From Pseudomonadota bacterium (GTDB lineage Archaea; Thermoplasmatota; SW-10-69-26; JACQPN01; JAJPHT01), in the NCBI GenBank assembly GCA_021325135.1, contig JAJPHT010000015.1, positions 62,001 to 126,000 of the forward strand: a stretch of DNA of 64,000 nt, written 5' to 3'. The notes below the pieces were generated by a model. It worked only from the letters and a program-made list of their open reading frames with translations. It was not told the DNA's origin and did no database searches. Positions 24,582-32,706 of this stretch are shown here, one piece after another; position 1 is the first letter of the stretch, and each line of letters opens with the position of its first letter. The translations under genes and the position numbers were made by a program.

Positions 24582-24728
24582 CTGGGGGCTGCCGCCCCCA
24601 GACCCCCGCGAAACCCGAATCTCCGAATCACCGAGGAAACAACCTGCGGGTGTGTATCGCGGCGCTGATTCGGAGATTCTGAGATTCGGGTTTTGTGGGG
24701 GTTTGGGGGACGGAGTCCCCCAGGAGAA
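24582..24728. repeat. Dispersed palindromic repeat family A, copy 1
   Basis: A 147-bp element. Outer GC-rich palindromes (GGGGGCTGCCGCCCCC at the left; GGGGGACGGAGTCCCCC at the right) enclose inverted arms containing ACCCGAATCTCCGAATC and its complement. The right half, read on the minus strand, is almost identical over about 70 bp to the left part of copy 2 at 56531. It lies between two co-directional minus-strand genes, downstream of the thioredoxin-like gene and upstream of rdgB. Confidence 0.85.
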
Positions 24729-24745
24729 ATGCAAAGAAGAAAAGC

Positions 24746-25147
24746 TCACGGCCGCCGCGACGTGGGTTGCCGCCGTCGCGTGAGCCAGCGCGGGATGGGG
24801 TCCACGTCCTCGTTGAGCGCCTCGACGTGCTCCAGGAAGGCGTGGATCGCCCCAGGGGCGAGGCCCGAGCGCGGCTCGCCTTCGAGGCGCTCCAATTCCT
24901 CGCCCTTCTCGAAGTAGACCAGCGTGGGCGCGGAGGGGATGCCGTGCTCGCGGCGGCGCGGGTCGCGCGGGCCCTGCAGGTGGGCGCGCACGCAGATGGC
25001 CAACGACTCGGGGGCGGCCTCCTCGAAGTCGCGCACGGCGGCGAGGCTCCCGGGGCCCGCGCCGTGGAAGAGGACGACGACGCGCTCCGTGCGCGCGAGG
25101 AGCGAGGCGAAGTCGGGGGCGGGCCACTCGTCGAGCCGCCCGCTCAT
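24746..25147 (-). CDS. Thioredoxin-fold protein lacking the CxxC motif
   Basis: A 133-residue protein with a thioredoxin-like layout: strand VVVLFHGAGPGS where the active site should be, helix LAAVRDFEEAAPES, and the cis-proline loop IPSAPTLVYFEKGEE. The two cysteines of the active site are replaced (HGAGPGSL), so it cannot act as a normal disulfide reductase. A binding or regulatory role is more likely. It overlaps the regulator gene upstream by 4 nt, which links the two functionally. The repeat family A element follows 18 nt after the stop. Confidence 0.75.
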   Translation of the reverse strand: MSGRLDEWPAPDFASLLARTERVVVLFHGAGPGSLAAVRDFEEAAPESLAICVRAHLQGPRDPRRREHGIPSAPTLVYFEKGEELERLEGEPRSGLAPGAIHAFLEHVEALNEDVDPIPRWLTRRRQPTSRRP

Positions 25148-25998
25148 CGACGCACCGTGGGGGGCGCGGCGGTCTGGGGCGGCGGGGCGACGGCGCGCAG
25201 GCGCGCGGCGAGCGCGTCGTGGAGCCACCCTTCGGCGGCGCGGCGCGCGGCTACGAGGGGGAACGCGCGCTCGACGCCCGGCCCCAAGCGAAGCTCGCGG
25301 GCGCGGGCGAGCGCCTCGCGGGGTGTGGCGCCCGAGACGAGGGCGCGATCGAGGCGCCCGTCCTCGCGCTGGAGCGCCACGCCGCAGAGCGCGACGCCGC
25401 CGGCCTCGGCGGGCGAGACGACGGGCTCCAGGCGCAGGTCGCCGCGCAGGAGCATGGCGTCGAGACGGCGGCGCGCGGTTTTTGGCGAAAGCCCGGTGGC
25501 CTCCACGAGGTCCGCGAGGCTGCGGCGCGCGTCGCCCAGGAGGTGCGAGGCGAGCCTCGCGTCCGCGGGGGCGAAGGGCTCCTCGCCCGCGGGCGGCTCC
25601 TGCGCGCGGTGCGCGGGCGGCTTGCCCACGAGCGAGATGGCGGCGCGCTCGATGCGCTCCCAGTCCGCGTCGTCCTTGAAGAGGAGGTGGAGATGCGCGG
25701 CGTCGGGGCCCACGTCGGCGAAGCGGACCCCCGGGACCTCGGGGAGCCCGCGGAGAAGCTCCTCGTCGCGCTCCGGGGCGTCGGCGACGCCCTCGAAGAC
25801 GAGGAGGCCGGCGCGCAGGCCCAGGAGCGCGGGGCGCGGCGTGGCGACGAAGCCTTGCAGCGCGCCCTCCTCGCGCATGCGGGCGAGGCGCGCCTTCACG
25901 GCGCTCGCGGAGAGGCCGACGGCGAGGCCTGCCCGCTCGGCGGGGGCGCGGGGCTCGCGCGCGAGGAAGTCGAGAAGCTGCACGTCCCGTGCATCCAC
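25144..25998 (-). CDS. Lrp/AsnC-like regulator with two HTH domains
   Basis: A 284-residue protein. The N-terminal HTH (MDARDVQLLDFLAREPRAPA, GLSASAVKARLARMREEG) matches the Lrp/AsnC pattern. A ferredoxin-like sensor region follows to about residue 125. A second HTH (DARLASHLLGDARRSLADLV, GLSPKTARRRLDAML) starts near residue 143, with another alpha/beta region behind it. Tandem HTH-sensor architecture is common in archaeal regulators. It shares ATGA with the thioredoxin-fold gene downstream. Confidence 0.85.
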   Translation of the reverse strand: MDARDVQLLDFLAREPRAPAERAGLAVGLSASAVKARLARMREEGALQGFVATPRPALLGLRAGLLVFEGVADAPERDEELLRGLPEVPGVRFADVGPDAAHLHLLFKDDADWERIERAAISLVGKPPAHRAQEPPAGEEPFAPADARLASHLLGDARRSLADLVEATGLSPKTARRRLDAMLLRGDLRLEPVVSPAEAGGVALCGVALQREDGRLDRALVSGATPREALARARELRLGPGVERAFPLVAARRAAEGWLHDALAARLRAVAPPPQTAAPPTVRR

Positions 25999-26022
25999 GC
26001 CAGGCCTAGCCCCTCTCCATTC

Positions 26023-26364
26023 CTATAAGCGTTCGGGCGGGGGGCTCTCCGGCGTCCCGCATGCGGGGAGCCTGCGCCGCTCGCCCGTCATGAGCGCCCA
26101 GACCTTGGCGTCCAGCGCGCGCAGGCCTTCGCGCACCTTCTTGGCCTCCTGGCGCTCGGTCTCCACGAGGTCGAGCCAGTCCTTGAGGCCGCGCCCCTCG
26201 GGGAGGTCGAAGCCCATGAGGTCCGAGCGGGCGCCGCCGTGGCGGGCGAACTCCTCGCGCATGGCGAAGACGACGCGGAGCGCCTCGGGCGTGAGATCGC
26301 GGGGAGGAGGCGCGCGGCCCGGCGCCAGCGTGGCGAGGTCCGGGATGGCGTCGGCGAAGGGCAC
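26023..26364 (-). CDS. Hypothetical helical protein with uncertain 5' end
   Basis: A 113-residue frame from a GTG, helical and charged (LTPEALRVVFAMREEFARHGG, LDLVETERQEAKKVREGLRAL). The frame stays open upstream to about 26526 and its translation there (RASLDFSDYLELRRL, DPDLDLWIAHAERALP) still looks like protein, yet no ATG, GTG or TTG occurs in that stretch. The true start may be a rare codon, or the 5' end may have been altered by a base change. It lies downstream of the BNR-repeat gene in the same direction. Function unknown. Confidence 0.55.
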   Translation of the reverse strand: MPFADAIPDLATLAPGRAPPPRDLTPEALRVVFAMREEFARHGGARSDLMGFDLPEGRGLKDWLDLVETERQEAKKVREGLRALDAKVWALMTGERRRLPACGTPESPPPERL

Positions 26365-26524
26365 CGGAAGCGCGCGCTCGGCGTGGGCGATCCACAGGTC
26401 GAGGTCCGGGTCCCGCGCGCCGTGGTCGCGCAGGCGGCGCAGCTCCAGGTAGTCGCTGAAGTCGAGGCTCGCGCGGCGGCGGAGGCGGCGCAGGCTGGCG
26501 TGGACGGCGCGGGCGTGGATGATA

Positions 26525-27832
26525 TCACCCGGGCGCGGGGAGGCGCTGGAAGGCCTCGACGAAGGTCGCCGTGGAGCCGCTCTTGGGCGCGGCAGGCGCG
26601 GAGAGCCCCAGGAGGATGCGCCCCTGGGAGTCGAGGCGCACCATGTTGAACTCGGGCGTGCCGCCCAGCTTGCCGTGGAAGAGCGGCTGCGCGGTGGAGG
26701 GCGCCACGGTGACGTTGGCGCCGTGGCCGCGCACGAGGGCGACGAAGGTGCTCCAGTCCGAGTCGCTGCTCATCGTGGCCTTGGGGTCCGCGCTGCCCAG
26801 CCATTGCACGACGGCGGTGCCGTTGTCCGTGGCGGCGACCCAGGGCGCGTACCCCACGCCGTGCGCGAGGGGGGTGGGCTCGCTCCACGTCTTCCCCTTG
26901 TCGCCGCTGAAGCTGTACCAGACGGGCTGGCCGTTGTCGCCGTCGCGCTGCGCGAAGACGACGTGGAGGCCGCCGGCCTTGTCCATGGCGATGCTGGGGT
27001 AGAGGTAGCTCGCGGAGTCGGGCCGGTGGGAGACGAGCTGCTGCGTCCACGAGGCGCCGCCGTCGTGGCTGATGGCGACGAACACGTCCTGCTTGGGGTC
27101 GTCGGTGGGCAGGCCCACGACGCCGCTCACGCGCTTGTTGTAGACCTGGTAGAGGTCCTTGCCGTCGGAGGAGACGACGAAGTTCCCCTCCCAGGTGTAG
27201 ATCATCTGCGGGTCCGCCGTGACGACGGACGTGGCGGGGCTGAACGTCTTGCCATAGTCCGTGCTCTTCACGAACCAGATGGCGGTGGGCGTGCCGAACT
27301 GCACGTCCTGGTAGGTGAGGTACACCGTGCCCGCGGGCCCGCCCACGAGCCAGGGCCGGTCCGCGACGGGGCTCGATCCGCCCAGCGGCGTGCCGTACCA
27401 GGTCTTCCCGCCGTCGCGCGACGCGCCCATGCTGACGCTGGCGAGGCTGATGTCGGCGGCGTAGAGCGTGCCCGCCTCGTCGATGGCCACGTCGCAGTCG
27501 CCCCCTTCGAACGTCGCCTGGCGCGGGTCCGTGGGGTCCGTCTCCACCTTGGTCTCGGTCCAGTTGGAGCCGCCGTCGTGGCTCGTGAAGAAGTACGACT
27601 CGCCGTTCTGCACGGCGGGCACGCCCGAAGGCGAGCAGAGGAAGAGGTCGTCCGGGTTCTTGGGGCTCGACGCGATGCTCGTCTCGCCTCCGCCCTTGTC
27701 GCTGACGTTCACGACGGCGCTCACGAGCGCGGGGAGCGAGGGCGCGGGCGCCACGGCGGCGGGCGCGGTGCCGGGCGTGGCGCAGCCGGCGACCCCCACG
27801 AGGAGGGCGGCCACAAGGAGCGGACGGAGCAT
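26525..27832 (-). CDS. Lipoprotein beta-propeller with Asp-box (BNR/sialidase-like) repeats
   Basis: A 435-residue precursor. The lipobox is VAGC (Cys17) in MLRPLLVAALLVGVAGC, so it is probably lipid-anchored outside. Five Asp-box motifs of the S-x-D-x-G-x-T-W type are spread through it (SHDGGSNW, SRDGGKTW, STDYGKTF, SHDGGASW, SGDKGKTW), indicating a sialidase-like six-bladed propeller. The sialidase arginine triad and Tyr cannot be placed, so binding is as likely as hydrolysis. ATG at 27832 is preferred to 27850 because AGGTCA precedes it. Confidence 0.82.
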   Translation of the reverse strand: MLRPLLVAALLVGVAGCATPGTAPAAVAPAPSLPALVSAVVNVSDKGGGETSIASSPKNPDDLFLCSPSGVPAVQNGESYFFTSHDGGSNWTETKVETDPTDPRQATFEGGDCDVAIDEAGTLYAADISLASVSMGASRDGGKTWYGTPLGGSSPVADRPWLVGGPAGTVYLTYQDVQFGTPTAIWFVKSTDYGKTFSPATSVVTADPQMIYTWEGNFVVSSDGKDLYQVYNKRVSGVVGLPTDDPKQDVFVAISHDGGASWTQQLVSHRPDSASYLYPSIAMDKAGGLHVVFAQRDGDNGQPVWYSFSGDKGKTWSEPTPLAHGVGYAPWVAATDNGTAVVQWLGSADPKATMSSDSDWSTFVALVRGHGANVTVAPSTAQPLFHGKLGGTPEFNMVRLDSQGRILLGLSAPAAPKSGSTATFVEAFQRLPAPG

Positions 27833-27877
27833 GGGGGATGACCTCTCCATGGGGCTATGACCGTTGCTGTGGCCGGC

Positions 27878-29404
27878 TCACTCGCCCTTGCCCTTGCGGC
27901 GGCGCCGCGTCGCCACCAGGGCGATGGGCGTGCCCACGAGGAGCACGAGGACGATGACGGCGAGCAGCACGACGGGCCAGAACTTCGCGAGCACGAAGCT
28001 GGGCGTCACCGCCATGGCGACCGCGGCGTGCGCGCTGTCCCCCGAGGGCGTCACCACGAACTGGTCGCGCCCGTCGGCGGCCTTTCCTTGCGTGCCCGTG
28101 CCGCCGGTCACGTCGAGGCCCGCGACGGCGAGCCCCTTGGGCAGGATCACGGTGTACGAAGTGTCCAGCGACTGCACCTTGGGGAAGTCGAACGCCTGGT
28201 GGACGGTGTAGAGCGCGATGGCGGCGCCGGAGGAGGACGAGCCCGAGAGGGGCTTCGTGAACGCGGCGTGCGCGGTGAACGTCACGGGCTTGTCGCCCGA
28301 GGGGGGCGTGGAGATGAGCGCAGGGTCCAGCGTCGCGGGGTCGATGCCGCCGGCCACGTCCACGTCCTGGCCCAGCGCGCTCTTGAGGTTGTCCGCGAGG
28401 CGCGCGCGCAGGTCCGTCTCGATGGAGGTCACGTTGTCGGCGGTGAGGAGGCCGCTCTTCTTGAGGAGGCGCAGCCCGTCCGCGCTGAGGTAGTCCAGCG
28501 CGACGTTGTCGCCCAGGCGCGCCTTGAAGCTCGCGGGGATCGCGAGGACGTTGAGCTGGCCGGTCACCGTGACCTGGACGTGGAGCGTGCCGAAGTCGCC
28601 CTTCACGGCCTTGCCCAGCGTGACGTCGAGGCTCTGGAGGTCGACCACGACGCCCAGGTCCGCCTTCTGCGCGTGGAAGACGGGCGCGTCGGTGGAGCCC
28701 AGCGTGGCGCTGACGCCCTGCGACCGGGCCGCAGAGCCTTGGGCGTTCTCGATGGAGATCGTCCACGCCTTGCCGTCCGCGGAGAGCGAGCCCGCGCTGG
28801 GCGAGGCGAAGGCCAGCGCCGCGGGCGCGGCGGGCGCGTGGAGCGTGTAGATGGTGTCGTAGCCCGCCTGCGAGGTGAGGGAGAAGGTGGAGCGCACCTG
28901 CGCGCCGACCTCGAAGACGGCGGCCAGCTGCTCGTCGGTGACGCCCTGGAGCGCGGGGTCGTCGGCGTCGCGGACGATCTGCGCGGAGAGGGTCATGTTC
29001 ACCGGGTCGTAGACGCCGCGGCCGGGCGTGTTGGCGAGGGTGGCCTGGTCCACGACGGCGTCGCCCACCGTCACGTTGGCGTGGGGGAAGGCGGCCTCCA
29101 GGCTCCCCTTGAGGTCCGACTGCGCGGAGGTGGTGAGCTTCCCCAGGAGGTCCGCCCGCTCCGAGGGCGAGCCCGCGTCGTAGGCCCGCACGAGGTCGCG
29201 CGCCGTCGTGGGCTTGCCGTCGACGGGGATGAGGTGGACCGCCAGGGCCCCGGCGAAGGCCAGGTGCCGGAGGTCGGGCTGCGAGAGGTCGAACCGGGCG
29301 TCCACCCACTGGGAGGCCCCAGGGGCCGGCGCGGTCGCGGCCGCCACGACGGGAGCGAGGAGGAGGGCGGCGACGAGGGCAACGGGCAAGAGGCGAAGCT
29401 GCAT
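27878..29404 (-). CDS. Large secreted protein with C-terminal membrane anchor
   Basis: A 508-residue protein with a signal peptide (RLLPVALVAALLLAPVVAAA), a long extracytoplasmic part rich in Asp, Thr and Ala, one transmembrane helix near 470-492 and a basic tail (RRRRKGKGE). The middle contains two similar alpha/beta-looking stretches (for example DNVALDYLSADGLRLLKKSG) but no known domain. ATG at 29404 is preceded by GGTG; a GTG at 29413 is the alternative. Its start is back-to-back with the wyosine methyltransferase gene. Confidence 0.72.
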   Translation of the reverse strand: MQLRLLPVALVAALLLAPVVAAATAPAPGASQWVDARFDLSQPDLRHLAFAGALAVHLIPVDGKPTTARDLVRAYDAGSPSERADLLGKLTTSAQSDLKGSLEAAFPHANVTVGDAVVDQATLANTPGRGVYDPVNMTLSAQIVRDADDPALQGVTDEQLAAVFEVGAQVRSTFSLTSQAGYDTIYTLHAPAAPAALAFASPSAGSLSADGKAWTISIENAQGSAARSQGVSATLGSTDAPVFHAQKADLGVVVDLQSLDVTLGKAVKGDFGTLHVQVTVTGQLNVLAIPASFKARLGDNVALDYLSADGLRLLKKSGLLTADNVTSIETDLRARLADNLKSALGQDVDVAGGIDPATLDPALISTPPSGDKPVTFTAHAAFTKPLSGSSSSGAAIALYTVHQAFDFPKVQSLDTSYTVILPKGLAVAGLDVTGGTGTQGKAADGRDQFVVTPSGDSAHAAVAMAVTPSFVLAKFWPVVLLAVIVLVLLVGTPIALVATRRRRKGKGE

Positions 29405-29406
29405 TC

Positions 29407-30519
29407 GTGACACCCTGGCTGGTCGGTCGCTTGGATGCCGGGCACCCGGATAAGAAGCCTGCGTTTGTGGTGGAGCGACGCCACGCCGAGGCCGTGATCC
29501 GCGCGCTCCAGGCCGAGGGCCTCCTCGACCCGGCGCGGAAGATCGTCGCAGGCCCCGAGGTGACGATCCCGGTGCGCGCCCGCGGGGACCTGGCCGCCCT
29601 CGCGCAGCGCGTGGGGGCGCGTCTCGTGCCGGACGCCGAGGCGCCCGCCCGCGAGGGGCGCGTCGCGCCGCGGGAGAGGGTGGTCGCCCTGCTGCGCGGC
29701 CGCCTGGAGGATCGCCTCCTCGCGCAGGTGCCCGACAAGTGGGAGCAGCACGGCGACGTGCTGGTCCTGCGCATGCCCGACGCGCTCCTGCCCGCGGGGC
29801 GCGAGGTGGCGCAGGCGTTCGCCGAGGTCCTCGGCCTCAAGACGGTGCTCCACGACCCGGCGGGCGTCGCGGGCGAGCTTCGCGAGATGCGCGCGGTCCC
29901 CCTCCTGGGCGACGACCCGGTGGCGCTCCACGTGGAGAACGGCGTGCGATATCGTTTCGACGCCTCGCGCATCATGTTCAGCAGCGGCAACCTCGCCGAG
30001 CGCATGCGCGTCGCGGCGCTCCCCGTGGAGGGCGAGACGATTGTCGACATGTTCGCGGGCATCGGCTACTTCACGCTCCCCCTGGCCGTCCACGCGCGGC
30101 CCGCGCGCATCCATGCGCTGGAGAAGAACCCCCTCTCCCACCGCTACCTCGTGGAGAACGTCGCCCTCAACGGCGTGGCCCACGTCGTCGAGCCCTGGCT
30201 GGGCGACAACCGGGAGTTCCCCCGGGAGGGGATCGCGGACCGCGTGCTCATGGGCTACTTCCCCCGCACGCAGGATTTCCTCCCCAAGGCCCTCGCGCTC
30301 CTGAATCCCCCTGGGGGGACCTTGCATTACCACAACACGGCGCACGCGGAGTCGTGGAAGGAGGAGATGGAGGGGCAGGTCCGCGCCGCTTGCTCGGCGG
30401 CCGGGGGGACCTGCGAGGTGGCGGACGCGCGCGTCGTGAAGACGCACAGCCCGGGCGTGGTCCACGCGGTTGTGGAAGTGCGTGTCAAAGCGGGGGGTTC
30501 GGGGGGCGCAGCCCCCTGA
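29407..30519 (+). CDS. taw2: Taw2/Trm5-family tRNA methyltransferase-like enzyme
   Basis: A class I SAM-dependent enzyme of up to 370 residues. An N-terminal region (VVERRHAEAVIRALQAEG) precedes the conserved HGDVLVLRMP strand and the AEVLGLKTVL element. The SAM-binding motif is VDMFAGIGYFTLPLAV. The D-R-V-L-M-G-Y-F sequence replaces the NPP/NLP motif of true m1G methyltransferases, which favours Taw2, the aminocarboxypropyl transferase of archaeal wyosine synthesis on tRNA-Phe. The start is uncertain: GTG 29407, TTG 29431 or GTG 29467 are all in frame. The stop codon lies inside repeat family B copy 1. Confidence 0.85.
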   Translation: MTPWLVGRLDAGHPDKKPAFVVERRHAEAVIRALQAEGLLDPARKIVAGPEVTIPVRARGDLAALAQRVGARLVPDAEAPAREGRVAPRERVVALLRGRLEDRLLAQVPDKWEQHGDVLVLRMPDALLPAGREVAQAFAEVLGLKTVLHDPAGVAGELREMRAVPLLGDDPVALHVENGVRYRFDASRIMFSSGNLAERMRVAALPVEGETIVDMFAGIGYFTLPLAVHARPARIHALEKNPLSHRYLVENVALNGVAHVVEPWLGDNREFPREGIADRVLMGYFPRTQDFLPKALALLNPPGGTLHYHNTAHAESWKEEMEGQVRAACSAAGGTCEVADARVVKTHSPGVVHAVVEVRVKAGGSGGAAP

Positions 30520-30579
30520 CGTCTTGATCGTCGGATCAGGAAACGAAACGTCAGGGGGCTGCGCCCCCCGAACCCCCCA
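30491..30579. repeat. Dispersed palindromic repeat family B, copy 1
   Basis: Perfect 31-bp arms at 30492-30522 and 30548-30578 enclose a 25-nt spacer containing CTTGATCGTC. It sits between the convergent Taw2 and S1 protease genes and includes the last codons of the former. It shares GGGGGC...CCCCCTGACGTCTTGATCGTC with copy 2 near 49.85 kb. As RNA it would form a very stable hairpin on either strand. Confidence 0.88.
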
Positions 30580-30616
30580 TGGGTGCGCGCGCTGCGGCGC
30601 GCGCGACGAGCCTGGG

Positions 30617-31420
30617 CTACGCGGTCCTCAGCGTCACGGGGAAGCCGAGGCCGCCGATCTCCGCCAGGACGCCCTCGACGGTGGGGCCGTTGTCCTGGTA
30701 CGGGGGGAGCTGGACGCCCGCCACGCTGCCGCTCACGATGCCCAGCGCCTTGCCCGTGGGCTCGTGCAGGATGGGGCCGCCCGAGTCGCCGGGCACCGTG
30801 CTGCCCACCTCGACGTAGGAGGTCGGCGTGTCGCTGTAGAGGACGCCCACGTGGTTCTCGCGGAGCACCTGCACGTCGCTGTACGCGACGCCGTGGCCCG
30901 AGTGGAGGAGGGGATCGCCCAGGCTCGTCTCGGTGTAGTGTGTGACGCCCGAGGGCATGCCCGGGTGGCCGCGCACCTCGCCCACGACGCGGCTCACGTA
31001 GGCGGGCTTGACCTCCAGGAGCGCGAAGTCCAGCTGCGTGCCGGGGATGCCGTTCTCCACGGACGTGCCGCCGTTCACGCTGTCGCCGTAGTCGCCGATG
31101 TAGGCCACCGTCGCGAAGGACGCCGCGTCGGTGTGGCCCAGCAGGTAGCCGCCGTTGTTGGTGCCCTGCTGGCTGATGCCCGTGACGTGGTCGAGCGTCG
31201 CGGAGCGGTCGCCCGCGATGCAGTGGGCCGCCGTGCCGACGTAGACCTTGCCGGCCAAGGCGCCCGTGCCGTCGAAGACGAAGTTGAGGGTGCAGACCTC
31301 GCTGCCGTTGATGATGATCATGTCGCCCGGCTGGATCGTCGGGCCCGCCGCCTCGACGGGCTGCGGGAGCATGGCGAAGACCAGGGCAGCAGCCCCCAAG
31401 GTGAGAAGAACGCGTCGCAT
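30617..31420 (-). CDS. Secreted trypsin-like (S1) serine protease
   Basis: A 267-residue precursor with a signal peptide (VLLTLGAAALVFAMLPQPVEA). The catalytic triad is complete: His66 in GTAAHC, Asp131 in LDFALLEV and Ser213 in VPGDSGGP. The fold is chymotrypsin-like, probably with two disulfides. It would act outside the cell on peptides. It is related in family, though not closely, to the tandem proteases at 57.9-59.7 kb. Repeat B copy 1 separates it from Taw2. Confidence 0.9.
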   Translation of the reverse strand: MRRVLLTLGAAALVFAMLPQPVEAAGPTIQPGDMIIINGSEVCTLNFVFDGTGALAGKVYVGTAAHCIAGDRSATLDHVTGISQQGTNNGGYLLGHTDAASFATVAYIGDYGDSVNGGTSVENGIPGTQLDFALLEVKPAYVSRVVGEVRGHPGMPSGVTHYTETSLGDPLLHSGHGVAYSDVQVLRENHVGVLYSDTPTSYVEVGSTVPGDSGGPILHEPTGKALGIVSGSVAGVQLPPYQDNGPTVEGVLAEIGGLGFPVTLRTA

Positions 31421-31536
31421 GTGCTGGATAGCCTCCGGCTGGGAGGGCGCTCAGGGGGTCTTGAGGGTGGTGTCGCCCCTTGGAGGGACGGAAGCCGAAA
31501 ACGTTCAAGCCCGCCCCCTCGTCTGCGCCGCCCGCC

Positions 31537-32058
31537 GTGACGCTGCGCCTCGTCGTCTACCACGTCTCGCAGGACGACCCGAAGAAGAACACGGCGCGGA
31601 AGGTCGCGCGCTTCGAGATGGCGGAGCTCGTGGATCGCGTCAACCGCATCCCGCGGGGCGCGCTCCTCCTGGACCCCTTCGCGGAGCAGGCGCTCTCGCC
31701 GGCGGACCGCGCGGACGCGGAGCGCTGCGGCGTCGTGGCGCTGGACTGCTCGTGGAAGCTCGCGGAGGAGGTCTTTCCCGAGGCGCGCTCGCGCGCGCAG
31801 CCCCGCGCGCTGCCCTACCTGCTGGCGACGAACCCGGTGAACTATGGCAAGGCGTTCCAGCTCTCCACCGTCGAGGCGCTGGCCGCCGCGTGCTGGATCC
31901 TCGGGGAGCGGCCGCAGGCGGAGGCGCTCATGTCGAAGTTCGGCTGGGGGCACACGTTCGTGGAGACCAACGCGAACCCGCTCAACGACTACGCCTCGTC
32001 GCGCAACAGCGCGGAGGTCCTGCGCCACCAGGCCGAGTACCTGGGCCCTACTTCGTGA
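31537..32058 (+). CDS. tsr3: Tsr3-like rRNA aminocarboxypropyltransferase
   Basis: A 173-residue SPOUT-like enzyme of the DUF367/Tsr3 family, which transfers the aminocarboxypropyl group of SAM to a hypermodified uridine in small-subunit rRNA. Family landmarks are the N-terminal VYHVSQDDPKKNTARK, ALDCSW, LPYLLATNPVNYGKAFQLST and the C-terminal FGWGHTFVETNANPLNDYA. GTG at 31537 gives the normal N-terminus; an upstream TTG at 31480 would add a Lys/Pro-rich extension. It overlaps the convergent membrane gene by 11 nt. Confidence 0.92.
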   Translation: MTLRLVVYHVSQDDPKKNTARKVARFEMAELVDRVNRIPRGALLLDPFAEQALSPADRADAERCGVVALDCSWKLAEEVFPEARSRAQPRALPYLLATNPVNYGKAFQLSTVEALAAACWILGERPQAEALMSKFGWGHTFVETNANPLNDYASSRNSAEVLRHQAEYLGPTS

Positions 32059-32332
32059 GGCGCTCGTCGCGCCGGCGCGCGTCGTACTCGCGCTTCTGCT
32101 GCGCCAGCTCGTCCAGCCGCAGCGGCACGAGCTGGAAGAAGAACCCCACGAGCCCCAGCGCGAGGCCCGCGAGCCCCATGAGGACGCTGAGGAAAAGATA
32201 GCCCGCGCCGCCGTAGAGCGTGAGGAACGCGGCGAAGACGAGGAGCGTGAGCCCCAGCACCACGATGGCGGCGGAGACGATGCGCGTCGCGAGGCCGCGC
32301 GCGCGCTCCCGCTGCCGCGCCAGGGTGCTCAT
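32048..32332 (-). CDS. Small membrane protein, two to three TM helices
   Basis: A 94-residue protein with hydrophobic stretches near 18-40 ([20 protein letters not shown]) and 45-68 ([20 protein letters not shown]). A charged C-terminus ([18 protein letters not shown]) should lie in the cytoplasm. No family recognised. Its 3' end overlaps the 3' end of tsr3 on the opposite strand by 11 nt. Confidence 0.65.
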   Translation of the reverse strand: MSTLARQRERARGLATRIVSAAIVVLGLTLLVFAAFLTLYGGAGYLFLSVLMGLAGLALGLVGFFFQLVPLRLDELAQQKREYDARRRDERLTK

Positions 32333-32367
32333 GGGGCGCGGTGAGGCAGCGGGGCCCGTAAAGGTTT

Positions 32368-32401
32368 GCGACCGTTCCGGTCGCGCGAAGCGTATTTATA
32401 T
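32368..32401 (+). promoter_or_regulatory. Promoter of the L40e gene: inverted repeat and TATA box
   Basis: TATTTATAT at 32393-32401 is a good archaeal TATA box about 45 nt before the ATG. Just upstream is GCGACC-GTTCC-GGTCGC (32368-32384), a 6-bp inverted repeat. GGTGA at 32430-32434 gives a Shine-Dalgarno seven bases before the start, so the message has a short leader. Confidence 0.65.
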
Positions 32402-32441
32402 GGCTCCCGGCGTGGCCAGCGCTGTCCCAGGTGACCCTCAC

Positions 32442-32591
32442 ATGGCCAAGTTCGCTGAGGCGGAGGCCCGCACCCTCGTCAAGAAGATCTGCATGAACTG
32501 CTACGCGCGGAACCCCGTCCGCGCGACGCGCTGCCGCAAGTGCCGCAGCCAAGAGCTTCGCGTCAAGGCCAAGGAAGGCCGCGGCGTGTAA
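32442..32591 (+). CDS. rpl40e: Large-subunit ribosomal protein eL40 (L40e)
   Basis: A 49-residue zinc-ribbon ribosomal protein. Zinc ligands are Cys17-x2-Cys20 ([11 protein letters not shown]) and Cys31-x2-Cys34 (ATRCRKCRS), with the conserved [12 protein letters not shown] core. Archaeal L40e is encoded alone, without the ubiquitin fusion of eukaryotes, as here. It has its own TATA box and Shine-Dalgarno. Length and composition are fully typical. Confidence 0.96.
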   Translation: MAKFAEAEARTLVKKICMNCYARNPVRATRCRKCRSQELRVKAKEGRGV

Positions 32592-32706
32592 GCCCGTCCA
32601 GGGCCTTCGCGCCCTGGACCCGTCAGTCCCCCTTCTCCGAGCCTCGGCGCTGCGCCTCCGACACCGTTTTGCCTGGGGCGGCGCGTGCCCGTCGCGAGGC
32701 TTGCGC

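Noticed and set aside
24582..24728. Repeat A considered as a riboswitch
   Set aside because: The second copy lies downstream of a gene in the same way, and the outer palindromes are simple stems. No known aptamer pattern is visible.
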